From assembly GCF_020740795.1 (NCBI RefSeq), contig NC_067282.1, forward strand, positions 126,723,132 through 126,787,131: DNA of 64,000 nt. Direction: 5' to 3'. Shown piece by piece: positions 12,661 through 21,776 of this stretch. A model generated the notes under the pieces. The model was not told where the DNA came from and made no database searches. It saw only the letters and a program-made list of their open reading frames with translations. Source of the stretch: Apus apus (Eukaryota > Chordata > Aves > Apodiformes > Apodidae). Position 1 is the stretch's first letter, and every line of letters begins with the position of its first letter. A program made the translations under genes and the position numbers.

Positions 12661-12663
12661 GAT

Positions 12664-13089
12664 GCCTAACCCTAACGCCTAACCCTAATCCTAAAACTAA
12701 CCTATAACCCTATCACTAATTCTATCCTATAATCTTAATCCTAATTAAACATAAACCTAGCCCTCACCCTAAACTATAACCCTAACCCTAGTCCGTAACT
12801 TTATCCCTAATTCTGGCCTAACCATAACTCTAACCCCAACCCTAAACATAATCCTAACCCAAACGCTAAACCTAAAGCTAACCCTAACCTTAACCCTAAC
12901 CCAAACCCTATCCCTATAAATAACCTTAACTCTAACCCTAACCCTGATCCTAACCCTAATCTCTAACCCTAACCCTAAACCTAATTAACTAATATTATCC
13001 CTATACCAGGAATAACCCTAACTCTAACCCTAACCTCTAACTCTAACTTTATTCCTAACCCTAACCCTAACCCTGACCCTAACCCTAAG
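12664..13089. repeat. Degenerate interstitial telomeric repeat, (CCCTAA)n
   Basis: About 425 bases consist of CCCTAA-type hexamers, many diverged (cctaatc, ctataa, cccaaac), with short perfect runs such as ctaaccctaaccctaa. The C-rich strand is the plus strand, so TTAGGG reads on the minus strand. The tract is internal, with ordinary unique sequence and a CR1 piece (from about 13150) next to it, so it is not a chromosome end. Its divergence indicates age. It may mark an old chromosome fusion or a telomere-repair insertion. Confidence 0.95.
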
Positions 13090-13149
13090 GCCCAATAGGT
13101 CTCTTACTTGTCCAGCTAGACCTGGGAAGACTGGGGTTTTCTAATTCTG

Positions 13150-13330
13150 CATCTTCAGATGTGTCTCATTTCCAAAACTGATTGGTACTCAGGAGAAGAG
13201 ACCAACCCCCACCTCATTCCTTTCAGGTAGTCATAAAGAGCAATAAGGTCTCCCCTCAGCCTACTTATCTCCAGACTGAACAACCCCAGTTTCCTCAGAC
13301 ACTCATCAAAAGGCTTATTCAATGTTATTT
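13150..13330 (-). repeat. CR1 LINE fragment, minus orientation
   Basis: The minus-strand reading gives the CR1 3' untranslated segment (cctgaggaaactggggttgt, then the tctggagataagtaggctga-type block). The plus strand shows the reverse complement, including aataaggtctcccctcagcc. It is 5'- and 3'-truncated and lies about 60 bases from the telomeric tract. Confidence 0.85.
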
Positions 13331-13339
13331 TTGTGCTTC

Positions 13340-15740
13340 GTAACATAATTTCAGTACATGAAATTATTTGTAAGTACTATATTGAAATGTTAGCTCCTGA
13401 AATTGTTGAAACAGAAATTTTCCTCTGTTGAATGCTATCTCATTTTTTTTCCATGAAATACAATTACAGAAATGTATTTTTATCTGCAAAATATTTCTGC
13501 TTCAGTGAACATCACATTTTCTAATTACAGAACCTGTTAGCTCTATCTGCTCTTTGAAGTAACTTATTAGATTACCAGTCCTGTTACAAACAGGTGAATG
13601 GAGTCACCTTGCACATCACCCACCCTGTAAAATCTTCAGAAATCCTGTTTTCCCTGCAGATTTCTCAGTAGATCCTGGGGCCCCTATAGAACTAGTTTTT
13701 ACATAGAAAATGTTAATCATATCCATAAATTATCAAATAGACACTACCTATTTGATATAGAACTCTTATGCCATACTCTTGCCAATTGCCATTGCCCCAA
13801 ATTCACCCTGTTTGCTTTAAAATCATGACATTTTCAGAACAAAGATGAATTTTAGCTCTACTGATTCTTTCAGTATTTAAGCCTTAAACAGTCCATTTCA
13901 AGAGATTTTCTGCAGCCAGCATGGAGTAAGCACATGAAGTATGCAGGACCCCAGAGACTGGGATTTTAACAGACTGCAAAAGAATCCTGCAGGATTCACA
14001 AGACAGAGCTGGATGCCTGGGCTGCCCACACAGAGCTTGTGAGGGATTAGTCCCTGAAGGAGAGAAGATCACAGGACACGATGAACGATGTTGACCTATG
14101 CCCACTAGTGGGAAACAGCAAGATAAGATGGGGTGCAAACCCATGCTCCAAGGAGGCCAAGATGCCAAACTGATGCTGAAGCAGGATATAAAACAGCCCC
14201 ATAAAATATCTCCCATGCCACATGTCACACCCTCACGCAGGCATCTTGTGTCCTACCCAACTTATAAAACCAGCACGTTCTCTGGAAAAGAAACTCATCT
14301 GCTATTCAAGGCAGCTACCCAGAATCAGCAGATACTTTAAAGCATTGATATATTTTTTTTTGCCTCTGTTCCTCATTCCGAGAGGAGAGGTGGCAACAAT
14401 TCCAGCTGTTTGCATATGATGCCGGATAAAATATATTAATCAATCCTTGTGATCCATGACTACATAACGGCAAAAGCTCTACAGGATCCCAAAGAAAGAA
14501 AGGAATGAATAATTCCACATCCACTCTACAGGTTATAGAATACTCATTAAATAGTACCTTGAGCTGCACATAAGTGAGGAGGGTGACAGGGACCACTGAA
14601 AAACAGCTCATTTGCTGAAAAAAGGCGAGATCCTGTGGGAAGAGAAATATGTAATAATATAATTAAGAATGATAGAATTATCCCTAGAGGCCTGAATGTC
14701 AGGCTTTCAAGTAACCTCATTCCTAGTATTTCTTGACTTTTCTTTGCTTAACTTTGCAGCTTTATTGTCTTTTGTTGAACTGGGCGGGAGGGATGAAACA
14801 CCCATCACCAGGCCTTTCTGCTCTCTCTAAGCTGCTGTTTTCTCTTGACTTCTGTCCCCAGTATTCCACAAGTGTCTCCAGCCTGGATGTTTCAGTCCCT
14901 GGCATAGCACATGCTCCTTAGCTGTTCTCTGCTTCCTGCTTTTGTTATGACTTGGGCAGCGGGAGGCACATGAAGAGCACTGACAGGATAGTCTTCTCTC
15001 TCCAGAGACTGGTGCCACAGTGACCTAAAAAAATTGCAAGGGTGACCCACACGGCTGTCCCCAGCCAGGGTGTCCCACGGTGCTTATGCAGGAATGACAG
15101 ACAAGGGATTTAAGCAGCAGGCAAGAGCTGAAGCACGCACGGTGCACCTGCAGATGGCACCTTCCGATCATTTCTCCACTGACCATGTGCTAAAGATATT
15201 TTTTTTTTTCAGAAGCTCATTACTTGCTGAAATTTGATTGCTAGTAGTTTTGAGGGGTGCTTTTTGTTCTCCCCCAAACAGGAACTGTAAAGCTAATACC
15301 TCTCTCACAGCTAAATTCAACTTTCCATTCAGAAATTCAGAGTCACTGTAACTTATAAAGCCAAGTCCTAAAACTAATTCAAATGAAGGAAAACAAATTA
15401 TTTTTTCCTCATTTCACTGTCAGGATTGAGTATCTTTTGCTGAACTTTTCCAACAAGAAGCATTAATTTCAGTCCAAGCTATTACAGTTTGGCCAAGTTA
15501 TGAGCAACTTAGTATGTGAGACTGGTATTTCCACCACCCGCAGTGTCAGAAGGATGTTGTTGAGGTGCTATGGATGTATTGATTAGGAAAGAGAAGCATG
15601 AAAATACTTTTCAGGCATTTCTAGAAATTTTTAGGCTCTTAAAAAAAATCTTCTGCAAACAGTGTTCCTTCTGGGGGTGATTCAGGGCATGGGGACCAAG
15701 GTGGTGTTCTCCTCAACCCTGCTAATGAGGGGAAAGGATG
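13340..15740. other. Intergenic DNA with no recognised gene
   Basis: I see no gene here. Around 13.9-14.5 kb there are two TATA-box-like words, ggatataaaacagcccc (about 14186) and cttataaaaccagcacg (about 14262), with moderately GC-rich sequence upstream. This could be a fragment of an unrecognised LTR. The rest is AT-rich with no repeat that I can name. Confidence 0.45.
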
Positions 15741-15759
15741 TGAGAAGGAAGAGGAGACA

Positions 15760-16180
15760 ACTGTATGTCATCTGATTGAGAAGCTGGTGTCAGTGAGAAG
15801 AGTTTTGGTTTCTGTGACCACAGGATTTTGTTTGAGGACCAGATCTGCTTGAGAGAGATGGGATCCACCTCACTAAGCAGGATGGCATCCTTTCCAGCAG
15901 GATGGCTGACCTAATCAGCAGAGCTTTAAATGGGTGACACGGCCTGGATTTAATAACCCAGGAAGGCTAGAACTGGACCCCCTTGCTTTCTAAACTCCTG
16001 CTGCAATAGAGGAGCCTGGGTGCAGCTGGATCCTGTACGTGTCACAACTCAGACTGGGCAGCCCAGGGAGATTAGGACTAAACCCCCTTGCTTTCTAGAC
16101 TTCCTTCAGAGAGCAGCCTAGGTGTGGCTGGGCCCAAAATCCTTCTCTCAGACCTGGTCTTTTCCCAGAGAGAGTAAATG
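15760..16180 (+). repeat. CR1 LINE 5' region, plus orientation (interrupted)
   Basis: The segment containing gagatgggatccacctcact and aatcagcagagctttaaatg matches the CR1 5' region that precedes ORF2. The part from about 15945 to 16180 holds two diverged copies of an approximately 105-base unit (each with ccccttgctttcta), which I could not place in CR1. The element appears to resume after the LTR at 16820. Confidence 0.6.
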
Positions 16181-16819
16181 TGTGATGGTCTGAGTAACAG
16201 CTTGACCATCCAATACATCTAGATCAGATTAAGCTGCAGCGACACACAAGGTCTGCTTATAACAAATAGCACATTTATTACACTTGTAGGAGTTAATATT
16301 GAACAAGCTAAACAAAACCACCCGCATATATATATATTAAGTAAGGAAAAGGGGATGAGAAGGAAGTGGGGGGGGAGGAGACAAGAGAGAGAAAGAGAGA
16401 GAGAGAAATTGAGGACAGGAAAATCACTGGTCCTGGATCCAGCATTGTTGGTCCAGCCAATGTGGGAGGGTCGGTGTCCATGAAGCTCCCAAAATCCCAC
16501 CATTGCAGCCCCTTATTTTATAGGCCTATAATCTTGATTTCACAATGAGTACATGTGATTGAGCCATACATGTGTGAGCAGCTGGAGTGGACCTATCCCC
16601 CTCCACCTCTTGATCATTGTCCTCATCTCAATCATTGTCATTTTCTAGATCATTGTCGTTATCTCATTTATGCAGGCCCGAGGCTGTATTCAGGCCATTA
16701 CTGCAGTCTCCATCCTCCCAGGCAGGCCTTTTGGGATGCATATGGTACTTTGTTCCAGGGGCTACAATGGGGTTTCAACACCATTTCCCAAAGTAGGTCC
16801 TGAGGGCTGGTCCCTCACA
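16181..16819 (-). mobile_element. Probable solo endogenous-retrovirus LTR, minus orientation
   Basis: The unit is bounded by tgtga at the left and tcaca at the right (inverted TG...CA ends). Read on the minus strand it has a TATA box (cctataaaataaggggctgc, about 16530-16510) and, further on, an AATAAA poly(A) signal within gtgtaataaatgtgc (about 16280-16266), in the order U3-R-U5. No internal retroviral genes flank it, so it is a solo LTR. I saw no convincing target-site duplication, so the exact ends are uncertain. It sits within a CR1 element. A GA-rich microsatellite (16371-16408) lies inside it. Confidence 0.65.
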
Positions 16820-19025
16820 ACTAGGAATGATGTAGATGGAGAGTCACCAACAGCCCTGTGAAGGGTTGATGCACAGTGCTGATGAGTAAAGCGGGCTGGG
16901 CAGATGTGAACAAAAGGGGACAAAAACCCAACAAATTAAGGCTTAAGCCAAATTCAAACATTTGCATTTAAGCAAGGAAGTGCTGACAAGGCAATGTTAG
17001 GAAGGACAGGGACAGGCCAAGAAGACCTAGAGTTGACCATTACGTGAGAGAGCAGCTGCAGTGCCTGGAGCTCTGCCTGTGGATGGATGAGTCAACAGAA
17101 AGATGTGAGCAACCCAGGGACTAAAGAGCAGACCAGTAGGGCTGACATTGTAATGGCTGCCTAACCAAGAAGAACAAGAATATGAGGCCCAGTACAGACA
17201 AATAGGAGCAGCCTCACATTCCCAGGCCCTGTCTTCATGGACAACTTTAGGCCTAGGGAGATCAATGACAGCTTCCTGGCCCAAGTGATAGAGGAGCCAG
17301 TGGGGATAGGTGCTCTGCTGGACTGCATACCCATGGAAAAGGATGGGCTCACTGGAGATGTGAAAGTTGAAAGCAGCCTTTTCCACTGTGAGCACGAGAT
17401 GGAGATCCTAAGAGGAGGGAGCAGGGCAAAATGCAAGCTCACAACCTTGGAAAGGCACCAGAATTTGGCCTCTTCAAAGATTTGCTTAGAAGACTCCCAT
17501 GGGATAAGGCTCTGGAGGCATGATGAGCCCAAGAAAGCTGGTTGTTATTCAGCAATCACATCCTCCAAGCTCAAGAGCTGCCGTCTCAACAGGCAGGGAG
17601 TCAGGCAAAAATGTGTGGATAAACTCGGGGCTCCTGGCCCACGAAAAGGATGGCCCACTCAAACTCAAAAAGCAAGCGTATAGAGGGTGGAGGCAAGGAT
17701 GCATAATGTGGGAGGAGTACACAGACACTGTTCAAACATGCAGGCATGATGTTAGGAAAGCCAAAGCCGAACTGGAATTGAATGTGGTGAGTGGTGTCAA
17801 AGGCAACAAGGAGGCCTTCTGCAAGCACATGAGTGACAAAAGTAAGACAAGGAAAAATGTGGTCCCACTGATGAATGAGACAAGGGACTTGGTGACACAG
17901 AACATAGAAAAGGCTGAGGTGCTGAATCCACCTTTGCCTCAGTCTTTAATAGCAAGACCGGCCTCCAGGAATCCCACAGACCAGAGGGAAAGGCTGGAGC
18001 AAGAAAAATGTAGCCTTGGTGGAAGTGGATCAGGTCAGGAAACATTTAGGCAGACTAGACATAGATAAGTCCATGGGCCTGATGGGATGTGCCCATGAGT
18101 GCTGAGGGAACTGGCAGATGTCATTGTACAGCAGTTCTTGATACCCTTTGATTGATCATGGTGACTGGAAGAAGTGTCTGAGGATTTGGAAGAGAGGAAA
18201 TGTCACTCCTATCTTCAGTAAGGGTGGGAAGGATGACTTAGGGAATGGTCAGCCTCACCTTGATGTGTAAGTAGGTGATGGAGCAACTAATCCTGGAAAC
18301 CAATTTCAGACACATGAAGGACAAGAAGGTGATTGAGAGTAGCCAGCATGGATTCACCAAAAGGAAATCATGCTTGACCAACCTGCTAAACTTCTATAAT
18401 GAAAATACTATCTTGGTGGATAAGGGCAAAAGAGTAGATACTGTCTACCTGGCCTTCAATAAGACTTTTAACACTGTCTTCCATAAGATCATCACAAAGA
18501 AGCTCTAAAGTGTGGGCTCGATGAGCTGACAGTGAGGTGGTTTGAAAACTGGCTCAACAGGTGGACCCAGAGGGTGGTGATCAGTGGCACAGAATCAGTC
18601 TAGTTGGAGGGTACTAACTAGTGCTTTACCTCAGAGGTTCATACTGTGTCCAATCCTGTTCAACATCTTAATTAATGACCTGGATGATGGGGCAGTGTAC
18701 CCTCAGCAAATCTGCCAATGACACAAAACTGGGAGAAGTGGCCGATAATCCAGAGGGTCGTACTGCCATCTAGAGGGACCCTGATAGGCTGGAGAAATGG
18801 GATGACTGGAGCCTCTTGAAGTTCAGTCCCTGTATCTAGGGAGGAGCAGCTTCAGAAACCAGTACATGCTGGGGACCACCCCTTTGGAAAGCGGCTTTGC
18901 AGGAAACTACCTGGGGTTCTGGTGGACACCAGGCTGAACATAAGCTAACAGTGTGCTCTTGCTGCAAAGAAGACTAATGGTTGCTTGGGCTGCATTGGGA
19001 AGACTGTTGCCAGCAGTTAACTTAT
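16820..19025 (+). repeat. CR1 LINE body with degenerate ORF2 (reverse transcriptase)
   Basis: This is a long CR1 copy in plus orientation. Recognisable blocks include the endonuclease-RT linker (cctcttcaaagatttgctta, agaaagctggttgttattca), the gtccatgggcctgatggga block near 18070, and the RT region (ggagcaactaatcctggaaa, agcatggattcaccaaaagg). The frame is broken repeatedly. Around 18430 the motif-A region reads YLAFNKTFNT, where active copies have YLDFSKAFD, so the catalytic aspartate is lost. At 18700 the FADD box region reads as SAND-like in one frame. It is an inactive retrotransposon, not a host gene. Confidence 0.93.
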
Positions 19026-19215
19026 CCACACTTGGTGAGGTCATACCAGTGATTCAGTATTGTTCTAAATTTTATAAAATAGTTATTTACACTAACAGTT
19101 TTTTATTACACAAGTTGCTGGATTAATTTCTTCATGAGAATTTTTGAAATGAAATTGAATACTGAAGCAAGAAAAGAAAAAAGAGAATTCTTACATATTC
19201 TTACATATTCCTGTG
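19026..19215. other. AT-rich sequence interrupting the CR1
   Basis: About 190 bases of AT-rich sequence separate the CR1 ORF2 remnant from the CR1 3' terminus. It does not resemble CR1 and may be an insertion that replaced part of the element. It contains a direct repeat ttacatattcttacatattc. Confidence 0.5.
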
Positions 19216-19312
19216 TGATGTACATTAGGTGATCCTGCTCTGTCAGGGGGGTTGGACTAGATGATCTTTCGAGGTCACTTCCAACCCCTAAGTTTCTGTG
19301 ATTCTGTGATTC
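19216..19312 (+). repeat. CR1 LINE 3' terminus
   Basis: The block runs gttggactagatgatctttc, gaggtcacttccaaccccta, then ctgtgattctgtgattct. The tandem octamer ending is the diagnostic CR1 3' end. It closes the element that begins around 15760 or marks a second, nested copy. Confidence 0.92.
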
Positions 19313-19324
19313 TCATCATTAAAA

Positions 19325-20117
19325 TTAAAAAAAAAAAAAAAAAGGAAAAACATTGCCAATTTTCAACAGAGGAATTAATGGAATAAAACAGTACATTTTA
19401 ACAACTTGTATACTGTTGCTTTTTGTTGAATAAGCTTTACAATAAAACTCTAAAATTAACTTGAGGAAGAAAATTAACAACTTTATTGATAATAAATGTC
19501 ATGTCTCAAGTGCATGTCAGTGTATGAATTTTGATAACATGTTTGATTTAACGTAAGTTTTTTTCTCAAAATCAATTAAAATGAGCATCCTCACAGAAAT
19601 TTCCGGGTACACTGAAAATGTAAAAGGGCACAAAGTGACATAATCTTAAAATAATAAAACTAACACAGAGTGGAGGATTAACAACTGTGAGACAAAAAAT
19701 ATTTTTTCTGTCTCATGCATACAGTGGAGTGCAATGAGAACTGTAATAATAATATCCATCCAGGATCTAGAAAATGGTGTAAGTAATTGGTTGCAAACTG
19801 GTTGCAGAGATGCCTCTGTGGGTGGAAACACCTGTGCATCTTGCAAAAGCATTTTGAATTTCAAAATGGCTCTCTAGTTCATTATCAGCGTAGCTAAGCC
19901 TTAGGCTGTTCGCAGTTGTGGGAGGGTCCACACCAGAGCATTGTAGCATCTTTTTCTTTTGGGTCTTTTGTTTAAAACCATCCCCTGAGGTGTGCCTTCC
20001 CAGTGAACACTTCAGCTCAGACTGCTCTGGAGCTGATGTTGGCAGTGCTACTTGAGGTATGCTCAGCAAGGAGGGGCCCTCTGAAGACCTTCTGTCGCAG
20101 GAAGGCAAAAGGCCGGG
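19325..20117. other. Intergenic DNA, nothing recognised
   Basis: This begins with an A-rich run (19327-19342) beyond the CR1 end. I saw no gene or named repeat. Confidence 0.5.
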
Positions 20118-20118
20118 A

Positions 20119-20146
20119 GTGTGTGTGTGTGTATGTGTGTGTGTGT
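20119..20146. repeat. (GT)n dinucleotide microsatellite
   Basis: This is a run of GT dinucleotides interrupted once by an A (gtgtgtatgtgtg). It is short and has no further context. Confidence 0.95.
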
Positions 20147-20149
20147 AAA

Positions 20150-21400
20150 ACAGATACACAGCTGACCCGACTGGTGTGACACAGGTATGTGGCTGAAGGG
20201 TCACCTCCCATGGAAGCCACAGGATTTCAGACTACAGGCCTCTTATTCAGTGGCACTGGGGATGGTTGGACTGCAGTCTTATGTCCCAGGAGTTATCAAC
20301 AGTTTATGACTAAAGGATTATGTGTGGTTTTGTGTACAACCACTTAACAAAGTGGTGTCTGCCCCACTGTCCTCAAGTGAGGCCTGCTGAGAACAGATTT
20401 GCAAAGTGGCAAATATGAAGTAATTAGATATAAAAATGTAAAGTAATTTATTAAGGTGACAGATAGCTTTAATAGTATCTTCAGTCAAGTTCCAGATAGC
20501 CATTGATAAATGCACTGACTACAGTAGCGCTATTAATAGGTGTTAATATTACTAGCAATAATAAGACAAACTGAACATTACACAATATCCACGGTGATGC
20601 TTTCACTCCTACCCAAAAGGTGAAAGTCATGATATCTTACCCAAGGAGGCATCCCTGCCTGGGAGGAAGAAGAGTGGATCAGGCCTGTCTACCTGTTCCA
20701 GGTGAGATGCTCTTCTCACCCCAAAGGATTCAAAGACTAATTTAACCCCTATTGACAAGGTGGGACTTAGGTTATAACTAATCTATTGACTGGTTCTTAC
20801 AAACTAATTATGTTTATTAATTGGCAGAAAGGTCGTGGAGATGCCCAGTGGCCATTTTGCATGTAAATCCAAGCTAGTTTGAAATGCAAATTGCCAGATG
20901 AAGACATACAGGCTTTGACCCTGGCCTTTATCTCATGACCTCTGACCATGGAGCCTTCACATCACAAGTTATGCACAGTCTGGCCATGGAGCCATTAGGC
21001 ACCTGGGTTTTATGATAACCAGACAAGGGCCGGGTGGATCCCTTCCAGCCAGCAAGCAGGGCCTGTCCTCCCTACCAGACAGAAAATAGCCTCCTTGTTG
21101 GGTCCAAGGCTGAAGGCCCAATCAAATACTGGCTCATCCCGCACACCTCTGCACAGGTCCTTCCAAGAAAATTAAAACAAAGCACAATTCAAGTTCTGCT
21201 TTCCCACACCTTCAATTTTGCTGCAAGACCTATCAAAGAACTGGGAAGAAGGGGCCATCAGGAGGGGGTACAACGGGAAAACCGAACAGGAACTCAAGAC
21301 TGGCATTCAGGGGCACGGAGAAGCAAAGCAAACCTGGAAGAGAGTGGAGAAGGCCCGGGGCTCGATGCTTCGATCCAGGCATCCACCTCAGAGCACGGCA
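20150..21400. other. Intergenic DNA upstream of the YBX3 CpG island
   Basis: I recognise no gene in this stretch. GC content rises toward 21400, where CpG-rich sequence starts. Several Met-initiated open frames here (for example in plus-strand 21034-21420) have no family character. Confidence 0.5.
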
Positions 21401-21776
21401 GAGGTAACTACGAAAGGTGACCTGGTGGCCGAGTACGGACGGGGAGGTGAAGGGGGCGAGCTGCCACGCCACCCCCGCGCGGGCACGTGCGCACACAGCA
21501 CGAGCCGCCCGCAGACACGCTGGGACCCGCCGGCCCCTCGTCCCGCACGGCCCCCACGCGCCGCCACCCCGCCGACCTACAGCTCTACACGTACCGGCGG
21601 CAGCGCCGCTGCGCGCGGGGCGTTTGCGCCCCTGTGCACCCACGAAGACGGGTGCGCGCGCACGGGGCGCCCCACGCACGTACCCACACTCCTGGCGACA
21701 CCCGCCGCCGCCTAGAGACCCGCACGAACGCGCACCCGCAAACGGCCGGAACCCACCCCCTCACTCTCCCACCGTC
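21400..21776. promoter_or_regulatory. CpG-rich segment left of the pentamer array
   Basis: The segment is GC-rich with frequent CpG and CACG/GCGC words (for example cgcacggcccccacgcgccg). It abuts the left end of the pentanucleotide array. Together with the CpG-rich sequence right of the array it looks like one CpG island split by array expansion. That link to the YBX3 promoter is an inference. Confidence 0.55.

Noticed and set aside
12664-13089. True telomere or chromosome end
   Set aside because: The repeats are degenerate and flanked on both sides by ordinary unique sequence, a CR1 and genes.
17520-18508. Open frames with reverse-transcriptase-like peptides as possible host genes
   Set aside because: They belong to degenerate CR1 ORF2, with broken frames and lost catalytic residues.
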